Origin: Planotetraspora silvatica | GTDB taxonomy: Bacteria > Actinomycetota > Actinomycetes > Streptosporangiales > Streptosporangiaceae | Direction: 5' to 3' | Length of the DNA stretch: 64,000 bases | NCBI RefSeq assembly: GCF_016863315.1 | Contig: NZ_BOOQ01000017.1 | Span: forward strand, 1 to 64,000 | Made by a program: the position numbers and the translations under genes | Shown: positions 40,862-49,302 of the stretch, one piece after another | Numbering within the stretch: the stretch's first letter is position 1 | How the letters are laid out: the number at the start of each line of letters is the position of its first letter | The notes under the pieces: generated by a model | The model's input: only the letters and a program-made list of their open reading frames with translations | Told to the model about the DNA's origin: nothing | The model's database searches: none

Positions 40862-42463
40862 TCAGGAGTAGGTCTCGCGCAGGCGGTTCTTCAGCAGCTT
40901 GCCGCTGGCGTTGCGGGGGAGTGCCTCGGCGAAGGTCACACCCCGCGGGCACTTGAAGTGGGCGAGGCGCTCCCGCGCGAAGGCGATGACGTCCTGGGCG
41001 CCCACCTGCGCGGCCCCCGGCCGGAGCACGACCACGGCGTGGGGCACCTCGCCCCACTGCTCCGACGGCACCCCGATCACGGCGACCTCGGCCACCGCCG
41101 GATGCGCGGTGAGCACGCTCTCGACCTCGGCGGGATACACGTTCTCCCCGCCACTGACGATCATGTCCTTGAGGCGGTCGTGCAGGTAGAGGTAGCCGTC
41201 CTCGTCGAACGAGCCGCCGTCGCCGGTGCGCAGCCAGCCCCCGGGCAGAACGGCGGCCTCGGTCGCGGCCGGGTTGCGCCAGTAACCGACCATCACGTGG
41301 CCGCCGCCGATGAGCACCTCGCCGCGCTCGCCGGGCGGCAGGTCGCGGATCTCGCCCGGCAGGGCCGCGGGGTCCACCACCCGGATCGGCACGCCGTGCA
41401 TGGCCCTGCCCGCCGACAGCAGCCGCCGTTCCTGGCCGGGGCCGGGCAGGTGGTCGTCCGCGGTGAGCATGGTCACGCCGCCCGTCGACTCGGTGAGACC
41501 GTAGCTCTGGATGAACCGGCAGCCGAGGGTCTCGGTCGCCCGGACGATCACCGGCAGGGGGATCGGGGAGGCGCCGGACACCACGTATTTGAGCGCGGAC
41601 CAGTCGTGGTCGGTGACGCCGTCGAGCGACACCAGTCGCTGGATGAGCGTCGGCACCATGACCGCGTGGGACACCCGGCGCGCGATCAGGAGGTCGCGCA
41701 GTTCCCCGGGCGCGGTGGCGTTCTCGAGCAGGATGGCCGCCCCGTTCACGGCGGCGATCAGGGCCAGGCCGAAGCCCGAGATGTGGAAGTAGGGGATCGG
41801 CGCCATCGCCACCGACGTCTCGTCGAGGTCGATCTCGTGGTGCATGGTCGCCAGGGCCCGGCCGAGGTTGCGGCCGCTCAGCATGATGCCCTTGGGCGTC
41901 CCCGTGGTCCCGGAGGTATAGAAGATCACCGCGGTCGCGTCCGGATCGGGTCGCTCACCCGGGTCGACCGGCGGGTGACCGCCCAGCCAGGCCTCGTACG
42001 GCGTCGCGCCCGCGACCGGTTCGGCCGTCACGACCCTGACGACGGACGGCGTCGCCGCGGACTGGAGGCGCTCGTCGCCCGCGCCGAGCACGAGGACGGC
42101 GGGCTCGGCGTCGGCGAGGATCCGCGCGACCTCCGGCGGGGCGAGCCGGTTGTTCACCGCGGTGGCGATCGCGCCGATCTTGGCCGCGCCGTACAGGACC
42201 TCGAGGAACGAGGCGGCGTTGACGCCGATGTAGGCGATCCGGTCGCCCGGGCGGACGCCGTCGGCCAGCAACGCCTGCGCGACCCGGCTGGAACGCTCAT
42301 CGAGCTCAGCGTGGGTGACGACCCCGCCGGCTTCGATGACGGCGGGCAGATCCGGGGTGGCCGCCGCGCGGCGGCGCACGATGTCGGCCAGCCGGTCGAC
42401 GCGGGTGCCGTCGGCGTGCAGGGCGTAACCGGCGTCCGGATCGGTCCTGAGCGAGGTGTTCAC
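40862..42463 (-). CDS. Acyl-CoA synthetase (AMP-forming)
   Basis: 533 residues from GTG 42463, overlapping the upstream stop (GTGA). Motifs: FYTSGTTGTPKG (P-loop), SYGLTEST, GWLRTGDGG and NASGKLLKNRL with the catalytic Lys. It activates a carboxylic acid as CoA ester. Last gene of a five-gene leftward operon (45567-40862) with four-base overlaps throughout. Similar in layout to the ligase at 37121, so both may act on related substrates. Confidence 0.92.
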   Translation of the reverse strand: MNTSLRTDPDAGYALHADGTRVDRLADIVRRRAAATPDLPAVIEAGGVVTHAELDERSSRVAQALLADGVRPGDRIAYIGVNAASFLEVLYGAAKIGAIATAVNNRLAPPEVARILADAEPAVLVLGAGDERLQSAATPSVVRVVTAEPVAGATPYEAWLGGHPPVDPGERPDPDATAVIFYTSGTTGTPKGIMLSGRNLGRALATMHHEIDLDETSVAMAPIPYFHISGFGLALIAAVNGAAILLENATAPGELRDLLIARRVSHAVMVPTLIQRLVSLDGVTDHDWSALKYVVSGASPIPLPVIVRATETLGCRFIQSYGLTESTGGVTMLTADDHLPGPGQERRLLSAGRAMHGVPIRVVDPAALPGEIRDLPPGERGEVLIGGGHVMVGYWRNPAATEAAVLPGGWLRTGDGGSFDEDGYLYLHDRLKDMIVSGGENVYPAEVESVLTAHPAVAEVAVIGVPSEQWGEVPHAVVVLRPGAAQVGAQDVIAFARERLAHFKCPRGVTFAEALPRNASGKLLKNRLRETYS

Positions 42464-43530
42464 GATGCCCCCTGGGTGGTGCCCTCGGTGCTGAAGGTGT
42501 ACGGCGCGAAGACCGGCGGCTCGAAGATGCCCGGCGGGGCCGCCACGACGTCGCCGATCGCGCGGATGACCGGCCCCGCGGTGACGAACTGCGCGGCGGT
42601 GGTCCTGCTGTGCGGATCGTTCGGTTCGACCAGGTTCAGCGTCATGGTGAGTCCCGGCCTGCCGGTCACGGTCACCGTCCAGTGGTCGCGCCCGGCGTAG
42701 CGCGGCATGGCCGGGTCCATGGTCCAGACGATGGACAGGGTGAGAACGCGGCGGCCGGCGGACAGCGCGTGCCAGCGCCACTCGGTGGCGGCGACGGTGC
42801 CCTTCCTGATGGTCCCCGCCGCCACCTCCAGGTCGCGGGTGGCGGGCTCGATGTGGTGATCGGGCTCGTAGGCGTCGACTGCGAGGCCCATCCGCTCGGC
42901 CATGAACGCCAGCGTCTCGGTGTAGAGACAGCCGTACAGCCGGGGCAGTTCGCCCGCCGTGAGGTCGATCGCGGCGGGGTCGGAGCCCATGCCCATCACG
43001 TCGAACACGAAGTTCGGATCGGGCATCCGGGTGGCGTCCAGCACCTCGTCGACGACGATGCGGTCCAGCTCGAGACAGACGCCCGACAGGGCGAGGGCCA
43101 GGCGCTCGCCGATGACGCCGGGGCTGATGCCGACGCCGTACAGCGTGGTGCCGCTCTCGGCGCAGGCGGCCAGGAACATCTCCTCGCGTTCACGGCCGTG
43201 CGCGCGCGGGAAGTGGTTGCCCGCCGTGGTGATGACGTTCTTGCCGGAACGCAGTAGCGCGAGGATGTCGGCGTCGTGCGTCTCGTACGGCACCTGCAGC
43301 CGCGGCGTGTGCACGACCACGTCGGCCGGGGTGGCCAGGATCTCGTCCCTGTCGCGGGTGGCGAGGATCCCGGTGAGGGGACGGCGCGCGATGTCGCCGG
43401 CGTCGCGGCCCGCCTTGCGATCGCCGTAGACGTACAGCCCGGCGAGCTCGAGGCCGGGTGAGTCGAGCACGGCCCGCAGGCAGGTCTTGCCGATGGCGCC
43501 GGCGGCCCACTGGATGACGCGCACGGTCAT
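42460..43530 (-). CDS. DapB-like NAD(P)-dependent oxidoreductase
   Basis: 356 residues. N-terminal Rossmann motif VIQWAAGAIGKTCLRAV and a GKNVITTAGNHFP motif resemble the dihydrodipicolinate-reductase/2,4-diaminopentanoate-dehydrogenase superfamily found in catabolic clusters; this is not lysine biosynthesis DapB, whose C-domain differs. Probably reduces or oxidises a pathway intermediate. Overlaps both neighbours by four bases (ATGA and GTGA), so it is strictly co-translated. Confidence 0.8.
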   Translation of the reverse strand: MTVRVIQWAAGAIGKTCLRAVLDSPGLELAGLYVYGDRKAGRDAGDIARRPLTGILATRDRDEILATPADVVVHTPRLQVPYETHDADILALLRSGKNVITTAGNHFPRAHGREREEMFLAACAESGTTLYGVGISPGVIGERLALALSGVCLELDRIVVDEVLDATRMPDPNFVFDVMGMGSDPAAIDLTAGELPRLYGCLYTETLAFMAERMGLAVDAYEPDHHIEPATRDLEVAAGTIRKGTVAATEWRWHALSAGRRVLTLSIVWTMDPAMPRYAGRDHWTVTVTGRPGLTMTLNLVEPNDPHSRTTAAQFVTAGPVIRAIGDVVAAPPGIFEPPVFAPYTFSTEGTTQGAS

Positions 43531-44285
43531 GCGGCTCCTCCGGGCACCTCATGAGGGACGAGACGGATGGTCAGCCCGGCGGTTTCGATCACGCCGGCCT
43601 CTGACGCCCGGAGGTCCAGCGCGACCAGGCCGCGTCTGCCGGTCAGGGGGACGAACCTGATCAGCCCACGCCCGGCGCGCACGGCGGCGCCCTCCACCGC
43701 GCCGCCTTCCCCTGTGCCGCCTTCAACGGCGCTGTTCTCCGCGGCGGCGCCTTCGACGGGCAGGCCGAACAGCCGCGACCACGACACCGCCGTCGCGGCG
43801 GGATCGGCGACGGCCACGTCGACGGCGACCAGGTCGCCCGCCCGCGCGCCCGGAGAACGGCCCGGCGTGTCCCACGTGTCGTAGTGCCAGGCGCGTCCGG
43901 GCGGCATCTCGTCGGCCTCGACGAGGACGCCGAGGTCGCCGGGGTGGAGCTGGGTGATCGTCGCTCCGTCGAGGTCCTGCCGGTGCACGATCCGCACACC
44001 CAGCGCGGCGCACCGTTCGGCCAGCGCGGCCGTCTCCGGGACGCGCAACGCGACCAGGTAGCCGCCTTCGCCGTCCTCGAGGAAGCGGTGCAGGCGGGAT
44101 TGAGGGCCGGAGGGGGCGACCACCTCCAGATAGGTGTCGCCGAGCGTCAGCACCTCGTTCACGATCGCCCAGGCGGCCAGCTCGGGATCGGGGAACCCCG
44201 GAGCCAGCCCGAGCCGTTCCCGGATGCCGGCGGCGGCGAGGTCGTGGACCGCGACGGTCGCCTGGACGAGTTCGGGCGCGTTCAT
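43527..44285 (-). CDS. VOC/glyoxalase-like protein
   Basis: 252 residues with two VOC-type modules, the first beginning ELVQATVAVHDLAAAGIRER and the second after WDTPGR, separated by a Gly/Glu/Ala-rich low-complexity loop (AENSAVEGGTGEGGAVEGAA, about residue 195). Function in the pathway is unknown; family members include metal-dependent isomerases and dioxygenases. Third gene of the leftward operon, with four-base overlaps on both sides. Confidence 0.75.
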   Translation of the reverse strand: MNAPELVQATVAVHDLAAAGIRERLGLAPGFPDPELAAWAIVNEVLTLGDTYLEVVAPSGPQSRLHRFLEDGEGGYLVALRVPETAALAERCAALGVRIVHRQDLDGATITQLHPGDLGVLVEADEMPPGRAWHYDTWDTPGRSPGARAGDLVAVDVAVADPAATAVSWSRLFGLPVEGAAAENSAVEGGTGEGGAVEGAAVRAGRGLIRFVPLTGRRGLVALDLRASEAGVIETAGLTIRLVPHEVPGGAA

Positions 44286-45037
44286 CGGCCAGTTCGCAGC
44301 GTGGACGCGTGCAGCAGCTTCGCCAGTTGCCGCTCGTAGCGGCCGGGGTCGCGAGCCATCCGCGCACGGGCGTCGACCGCCATCCAGTCGGTGTCGGCGA
44401 CGCTCTCCCCGCGTTCCACCGCACGCAGTCCGGCCCGCGCGACGTCGCGCGGATCCTCCTTGCGCCCGTCGACGTGCGCGGCCATCCGGGTGTCGACCGA
44501 GCCGACGATCAGCGAGGTGACCTGCGTGCCCTGCGGTTCCAGCTCGGCTCGGGCGATGGTGCCGAGCCAGAGCGCTGCGGCCTTGGACGTCGAGTAGCCG
44601 CCCATGAACGGGGTCGGCACCATCCCGGCCACCGACAGCACGTTGGCGATGGCCCCGCCGCCGTTGGCCGCGAGCACGGGCGCGAAGGCGCGGATCATGT
44701 TGAGCGTGCCGAAGAAGTTGACCTCCATCTCGGCCCTGGCGGCGTCCGGCTCGTCCGTCAGCACCAGGCGCCGGTTGGCGAAATGGCCCGCGTTGTTGAT
44801 CAGGACGGACACGTCGGCGCACACGGCGGCCGCCGCGGCGACCTGGCCGAGGTCGGTGACGTCGAGCCGTACCGGCACGGCTCCGGCCTCGACGAGCGCG
44901 GTGTCCACGTCGCCGGGATCGCGGGCGCCCGCGTAGACCCGGGCCGCGCCGCGGGCCAGCAACTCCTCGACGAACGCCCTGCCGATGCCCCTGTTCCCGC
45001 CGGTGACGAGGGCGGCCCGGCCCGTCAGCTCGATCAT
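44282..45037 (-). CDS. SDR-family oxidoreductase
   Basis: 251 residues with TGGNRGIGR cofactor loop (about 12-20), NNAG motif and catalytic YSTSK. Classical SDR fold, NAD(P)H-dependent alcohol/ketone interconversion. Starts at ATG 45037, overlapping the SnoaL-like gene stop, and its own stop overlaps the VOC gene start. Second gene of the leftward catabolic operon. Confidence 0.9.
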   Translation of the reverse strand: MIELTGRAALVTGGNRGIGRAFVEELLARGAARVYAGARDPGDVDTALVEAGAVPVRLDVTDLGQVAAAAAVCADVSVLINNAGHFANRRLVLTDEPDAARAEMEVNFFGTLNMIRAFAPVLAANGGGAIANVLSVAGMVPTPFMGGYSTSKAAALWLGTIARAELEPQGTQVTSLIVGSVDTRMAAHVDGRKEDPRDVARAGLRAVERGESVADTDWMAVDARARMARDPGRYERQLAKLLHASTLRTGR

Positions 45038-45567
45038 CGGGCCGCTCCGCCGTAGACCGGGTCGTTCGGGTGCTTGCCGCCGCGGACGAGCACGGACGGG
45101 TCGGGGACGAGCATGCCGAAGATCCAGGTCTCACTGGCGGCCGCGTCGTGATTCCACTCCCATACGAGTGTGCGGTGCGCGATGCCCCAGCGGCCGTCGC
45201 GGCGCTCGAACCTGTCGATGATCCGGGCGCCGACGAACGAGTGGCCGTGACCGTCGGGCGTGCGCACCCGGGTGAACGTCGTCACGTAGGACTCGGCCTG
45301 GGCGGTGTCCGGGTCGTCTCCCAGTTCGACCAGCACGTTGGTCATGCAGTGCATGGTCCGGCCGCGCGGATGGGCCACCACGGGGGCGACGCTCGCGACG
45401 TAGTCCTCCGCGCTGCCGCTGAACACGCCCCCGTGGTCCTCGGTCGCCCCGGGGAGGTAGCAGGCCGAGACGCCCGCGACGTCGCCCCGGTCCACCGCGC
45501 GCAGATAGCGCGCCAGCACCTCGTAGATGTCCTGTTTGTCGAGCAGTTCCCGCAACCGGTCCGTCAC
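45034..45567 (-). CDS. SnoaL-like/NTF2-fold protein
   Basis: 177 residues from GTG 45567, selected for the AGGAGG site six bases upstream (a GTG at 45594 is also in frame). The cone-shaped NTF2 fold is recognised by LLDKQDIYEVLARYLRAVDRG and RFERRDGRWGIAHRTLVWEW. Members are isomerases, dehydratases or lyases of hydrophobic ring compounds in degradation clusters. First gene of the five-gene leftward operon; the promoter region upstream contains 17-bp element copy 4. Confidence 0.82.
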   Translation of the reverse strand: MTDRLRELLDKQDIYEVLARYLRAVDRGDVAGVSACYLPGATEDHGGVFSGSAEDYVASVAPVVAHPRGRTMHCMTNVLVELGDDPDTAQAESYVTTFTRVRTPDGHGHSFVGARIIDRFERRDGRWGIAHRTLVWEWNHDAAASETWIFGMLVPDPSVLVRGGKHPNDPVYGGAAR

Positions 45568-45664
45568 GCCTGGCCTCCTCACCGTCTCAACCACCGTCTC
45601 GGCCGCACCGTCCGGCCGTCTCGCCGTCCGGGGGGAGCGGCCGATCGGACAGGCCAGGCATCAC

Positions 45665-45681
45665 GCTACAACTAAGAGAGT
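45665..45681 (-). promoter_or_regulatory. Shared 17-bp element, copy 4 (reverse strand)
   Basis: Reads ACTCTCTTAGTTGTAGC on the minus strand, 14 of 17 identical to copy 2, about 100 bases upstream of the SnoaL-like gene. Probably the operator or part of the promoter of the leftward operon. Confidence 0.55.
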
Positions 45682-45730
45682 TAAGCGGCCAGGGTTGATT
45701 GCGGACGAGTTTCGACCGGGGCGCGACCCG

Positions 45731-45760
45731 TTGACGCCATCACTCTGTCTGTTGTAGTAA
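45731..45760 (+). promoter_or_regulatory. Promoter of the AMP-ligase gene with 17-bp element copy 3
   Basis: -35 TTGACG (45731-45736), 18-base spacer, -10 TAGTAA (45755-45760). Element ACTCTGTCTGTTGTAGT (45742-45758) overlaps the -10 exactly as at 33257-33285. Confidence 0.6.
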
Positions 45761-45888
45761 CGCTGTGACCGGCAACACACTGCCGGCAGCCGTACGGAAC
45801 TCGCAGGGGAGCGACGTCGGATGCACAGAACTCACAGGGCCCAGGACACCGCGGCTCGCGGCGGCGTCGACGTCCGCGGGGACCACCG

Positions 45889-47565
45889 GTGACCCGGGGA
45901 CTGCACTCGCGGGAGCGGGTCGAGGAATACACCCGCCTCGGCTGGTGGAGCGACGAGACGATGGACGGCCTGTTCCGCGTCCGCGTCGCCGCCGCCCCCG
46001 ACCGGCTCGCCCTCGTGGACCCCCGCAACAAGGACGACCTGCTCGGGGTCCCGCCGCGGCGGCTCACCTGGCGTGAGCTCGAGGCGGAGGTGAACCGGCT
46101 CGCCGCCGTGTTCCTGCGGCACGGGCTCCGCGCGGGCGACGTGCTGGGCGTGCAACTGCCCAACACCGTCGAGTTGGTCACCGTCTATCTCGCGTGCTGG
46201 CGGCTGGGGATCGTGGTCTCGCCGCTGCCGGTGCAGTACCGCGAGCACGAGGTGACGGAACTGGGAGCCCTCGCCGGGTTCGCGGCGTTCGTCACCGTCG
46301 CGCGGTCCGGTGACCGCCGACCGGCCGACGAGGTCCGTACGGCTCTGCCCGGCCTGCGGACGGTCCTCGCGTACGGGGAGGATCTGGATGCGGAGCTCGC
46401 CGGGACCGACCCGGAGGAGGCGCTCCGGCTCGTGGAGGCCCACGCGGCCGCCCACCCGGCCGACCCGAACGACTGCGTCACGATCTGCTGGACGTCGGGG
46501 ACGGAGAGCACGCCCAAGGGGGTGCCGCGCACCCATTACGACTGGCTGGCGATGAGCTGGGCGACCGTGGACGCGCCCCGGCTGACCGGCGACGACGTGC
46601 TGCTCAACCCGTTCCCCATGGTGAACATGGCGGGCATCAACGGGATGTTCCTGCCGTGGTTGCGGGTCGGGGGCGTGCTCGTGCAGCATCATCCGTTCGA
46701 CCTGTCCACGTTCCTGGCGCAGATCACCGAGGAGCGCGCGACGTACACGGTGGCGCCGCCCGCGCTCCTGTCCCTGCTGCTGGCGCGCGCGGACCTCCTC
46801 GCCCGCGCCGACATCTCGTCGCTCCGCCTGATCGGGTCCGGCTCCGCGCCGCTCCCGCCCCCGATGGTGAAGGGCTGGCAGGACGTCCACGGCATCGGCA
46901 TCGTGAACTTCTTCGGCTCGAACGAGGGGATCGCGCTGCTGACCGACCCCCACGACGTGCCCGATCCCGAGCAGCGGGCGCGCTACTTCCCCCGGTACGG
47001 CGTGCCGGGCGTCACGTGGACTTCGCGGATCTCCCGCCAGGTGTCGGTCAGGCTCGTCGACCCCGACACCGGCGAGGAGGTCACCGAGCCGGGCCGCCCG
47101 GGAGAGTTGCGCCTCAAGGGCCCGACGGTCTTCGCGGGGTACCTCAAAGGCGAGCGCCTGCCCGATCCGTTCGACGAGCAGGGCTACCTGCGGACCGGTG
47201 ACGTCTTCGTCATCGACGGCGAACGCGGCGAGTTCCTCCGGTACGTCGACCGCGCCAAGGACCTCATCATCCGCGGCGGCATGAACATCGCCCCCGCGGA
47301 GATCGAGGGACTGCTCTCCGCCCATCCCGGGGTCGCCGACGTCGCCGTCGTCGGTTATCCGGACGAGGTCCTGGGCGAGCGGGTCTGCGCGGTCGTCGTG
47401 CCCAAGGAGGGCGCCGAGGTCACCCTCGACGACCTTCTCGGCCACCTCCGTGCGGCCAGGATCGCCTCCTACAAACTGCCGGAGCGGCTGGAGACGCGCG
47501 CCGACCTGCCGCGCAACCCGGTCGGCAAGATCCTCAAGCGCGAACTCCGCAGTGAGCTCGCCTGA
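45889..47565 (+). CDS. AMP-dependent ligase (aryl/acyl-CoA synthetase type)
   Basis: 558 residues. ANL motifs WTSGTESTPKGV (P-loop variant with E), GSNEGIALL (A5), GYLRTGDVF and NPVGKILKREL with the catalytic Lys; the N-terminal RVEEYTRLGWW resembles 2,3-dihydroxybenzoate-AMP ligases. It could therefore activate an aromatic or bulky acid. GTG 45889 has GGGGA upstream. Monocistronic behind an element-controlled promoter; convergent logic places it in the same regulon as the clusters at 30-45 kb. Confidence 0.9.
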   Translation: MTRGLHSRERVEEYTRLGWWSDETMDGLFRVRVAAAPDRLALVDPRNKDDLLGVPPRRLTWRELEAEVNRLAAVFLRHGLRAGDVLGVQLPNTVELVTVYLACWRLGIVVSPLPVQYREHEVTELGALAGFAAFVTVARSGDRRPADEVRTALPGLRTVLAYGEDLDAELAGTDPEEALRLVEAHAAAHPADPNDCVTICWTSGTESTPKGVPRTHYDWLAMSWATVDAPRLTGDDVLLNPFPMVNMAGINGMFLPWLRVGGVLVQHHPFDLSTFLAQITEERATYTVAPPALLSLLLARADLLARADISSLRLIGSGSAPLPPPMVKGWQDVHGIGIVNFFGSNEGIALLTDPHDVPDPEQRARYFPRYGVPGVTWTSRISRQVSVRLVDPDTGEEVTEPGRPGELRLKGPTVFAGYLKGERLPDPFDEQGYLRTGDVFVIDGERGEFLRYVDRAKDLIIRGGMNIAPAEIEGLLSAHPGVADVAVVGYPDEVLGERVCAVVVPKEGAEVTLDDLLGHLRAARIASYKLPERLETRADLPRNPVGKILKRELRSELA

Positions 47566-47668
47566 CACCCGAGACGGCATGGGCCTGGGCGCCGACTTCG
47601 CGCACTGACGGTCACACCCTTCGGGGTCGCTTCGACGGCGGCGGCCCCGAACGAGTAGGGGGGTACTC

Positions 47669-47836
47669 ATGACCGGCACGCCCACCTGCCGGTCATATGA
47701 GGACATGGAAGAACACCTACCGGTTGAGCCGCGACCTGTGCCGGAGCCGTCCCCTGACGATCCGCCCCAGGACTTCGACGAGCCCGACTACGACGAGATC
47801 GATCGCGAGGTGGCGCGCGATGCCGAGACCCAGTGA
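47669..47836 (+). CDS. Small acidic protein upstream of the CHAP hydrolase
   Basis: 55 residues. ATG 47669 is preceded by a G-rich site (47657-47662) six bases away, and TGA at 47834-47836 lies 17 bases inside the next gene. The sequence is Pro/Asp/Glu-rich (VEPRPVPEPSPDDPPQDFDE, then DYDEIDREVARD), probably disordered. The overlap indicates translational coupling. Possibly a chaperone or inhibitor for the downstream hydrolase; no family recognised. Confidence 0.55.
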   Translation: MTGTPTCRSYEDMEEHLPVEPRPVPEPSPDDPPQDFDEPDYDEIDREVARDAETQ

Positions 47837-48590
47837 GCTGCTCAAGGAGATGACCAGGTACCTCGGGTACGCGGAGCCCTCCAGCAGGAGGACCGTGTTC
47901 GGGGCCTCCTACCGTGAGCGGAAGGACCTGCGGCCCACGGACGCCTGGGACAAGGGCGCATGGTGCGACATGTACGTCGCGCAGTGCGCGCTGGCCGCGG
48001 GCGGCAAGGACATGCTCGCCGTCGTCGGCGACTTCGCCTGGACCGTGGGCCACGCCCAGTGGTTCAAGGACAACGGCCGGTGGCACGCGGGGACGGCCGG
48101 CATCCGCGCCGGCGACATCGTCTTCTTCGACTGGGCGGGCGGCAAGAAGATCGACGCCATCGATCACGTCGCCACGGTCGAGAAGGTCCACTCGGCGCGC
48201 GACATCCAGACGATCGACGGCAACATCGGTGACGCCTGCGTGCGGAACCGGCGGACGAACGCCTGCGTGGTGGGCTTCGGCCGCCCGGCGTACGACGGCA
48301 GGCCGTCCGTCCCGAATCTCTCGCTCGCGGCCGTCCTGGCCGAGCTGGGAGACGCTCCCGGGTTCCCCGGCACGGTCCAGCAGGGGCACAAGGGCGCGAA
48401 CGTGCGGCGCGTCCAGGAGAAACTCCGGCGCCGCCGGTTCAGGCTCGGGGCCGCCGGGGTGGACGCCGACTTCGGCCCGGACACCAGGGCGGCCGTCAGA
48501 GGTTTCCAGGAGAGTCAGGGCATGGACGCGACGGGGGTAGTGGACAAGCGGACCTGGGTGGCCCTGTGGGAGGCCCGCCTCAAGGCCTGA
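47820..48590 (+). CDS. CHAP-type peptidoglycan hydrolase with peptidoglycan-binding domain
   Basis: 256 residues from ATG 47820. Residues 35-165 form a CHAP (NlpC/P60-like) amidase or endopeptidase domain with Cys49 (GAWCD) and His116 (DHVATVEKV); residues about 190-255 are a peptidoglycan-binding type 1 domain (GANVRRVQEKLRRR, DFGPDTRAAVRGFQ). No signal peptide or membrane helix is seen, so export may be non-classical or holin-like. Domain order resembles endolysins, but no other phage gene is adjacent. Confidence 0.85.
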   Translation: MPRPSELLKEMTRYLGYAEPSSRRTVFGASYRERKDLRPTDAWDKGAWCDMYVAQCALAAGGKDMLAVVGDFAWTVGHAQWFKDNGRWHAGTAGIRAGDIVFFDWAGGKKIDAIDHVATVEKVHSARDIQTIDGNIGDACVRNRRTNACVVGFGRPAYDGRPSVPNLSLAAVLAELGDAPGFPGTVQQGHKGANVRRVQEKLRRRRFRLGAAGVDADFGPDTRAAVRGFQESQGMDATGVVDKRTWVALWEARLKA

Positions 48591-48693
48591 CCTCCGCTCG
48601 GATCTCCGGCCGCGAGGGCCAAGCCCGGGCAGCCGGCTGGTCGTCGTGGAACGCATCTCAGCGGCCGAAGCCTGCGGGGGCGAGGGTCCGCGA

Positions 48694-48738
48694 TTTCGTT
48701 TCTCATGGAATCTCGCACGACTTCCGTGAGAAACGAAA
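48694..48738. terminator. Long, low-GC stem-loop between convergent genes
   Basis: TTTCGTTTCTCATGGAA (48694-48710) and its partner (48722-48738) pair over 17 positions with one G-T wobble around an 11-base loop. The arms are unusually AT-rich here. It lies between the CHAP gene and the leftward sigma-locus protein and may stop both transcripts. Confidence 0.6.
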
Positions 48739-48808
48739 GGGCCGCGCCCGCACGACCGAACCTGTACTGCTCGCGCGCGATGGGTCCTCCGCCGGCGTCG
48801 CCGTCCGG

Positions 48809-49267
48809 TCAGACGGTGACCCATTCCGTCGTGAAGACGACGTCGCCGACGCGGCAGCGGAAGCTCAGCGGACCGGGCGGAACCCGGTCCACGATGAAGC
48901 GGCCGAGCGCGTCCGTGGTGACGGACACGGGGGTGTCACCCCGGACCTCCACCACCGCGTGAGCCGGCGGCGTCACCTGGCCGACGACACGGTGGGACGG
49001 CCCGGCCGCGGTGATCTCCAGATCGAGGCCGGCCTCCTGTCCGCCGAAGCCGAGCACGCGCGCCTGCGCCGGGCCGCGGACGGCCGCCGTCCCGGCCATC
49101 GAGTCGAACGTCAACGCGGCGAGCTCGGCGTCGACCGTACGGAACCGGAAGGCCTCGACGGCGACCTCCATGAGGGACGCCGGCACCGGGTCGAGAAGTT
49201 CCGCGGCCCGCCGCAGCGCATTCTCCAGCTCCGCGTCGTCGTTCACGTCACCGTTCACGCACGTCAC
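48809..49267 (-). CDS. Paralogue of the small CHAT-locus protein, beside a sigma factor
   Basis: 152 residues with the same plan as the protein at 17826-18308: a helical N-part (AAELLDPVPASLMEVAVEAF, VDAELAALTFDSMAG) and a C-terminal Ig-like stretch (DALGRFIVDRVPPGPLSFRC). It follows the sigma factor gene by 35 bases on the same strand. GTG 49267 is used, but the start is uncertain because GTGAACGGTGACGTG-type sequence is tandemly repeated there. The place directly after a sigma gene would suit a regulator of that sigma. Confidence 0.7.
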   Translation of the reverse strand: MTCVNGDVNDDAELENALRRAAELLDPVPASLMEVAVEAFRFRTVDAELAALTFDSMAGTAAVRGPAQARVLGFGGQEAGLDLEITAAGPSHRVVGQVTPPAHAVVEVRGDTPVSVTTDALGRFIVDRVPPGPLSFRCRVGDVVFTTEWVTV

Positions 49268-49302
49268 CGTTCACGTCGCCGGCCCTCCGGTTCGCCGCGT
49301 CA

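Larger units (their letters stand above)
45568..45888. other. Divergent promoter region of the second catabolic operon pair
   Basis: 321 bases between the leftward SnoaL-like operon and the rightward AMP-ligase gene. It holds one 17-bp element facing each way (45665-45681 and 45742-45758) and a TTGACG/TAGTAA promoter. No gene seen. Confidence 0.7.

Noticed and set aside
40769-42700. 643-codon plus-strand frame
   Set aside because: Antisense shadow of the acyl-CoA synthetase.
47820-48590. Prophage endolysin assignment
   Set aside because: Domain order fits, but no holin, integrase, tail or other phage gene is near.
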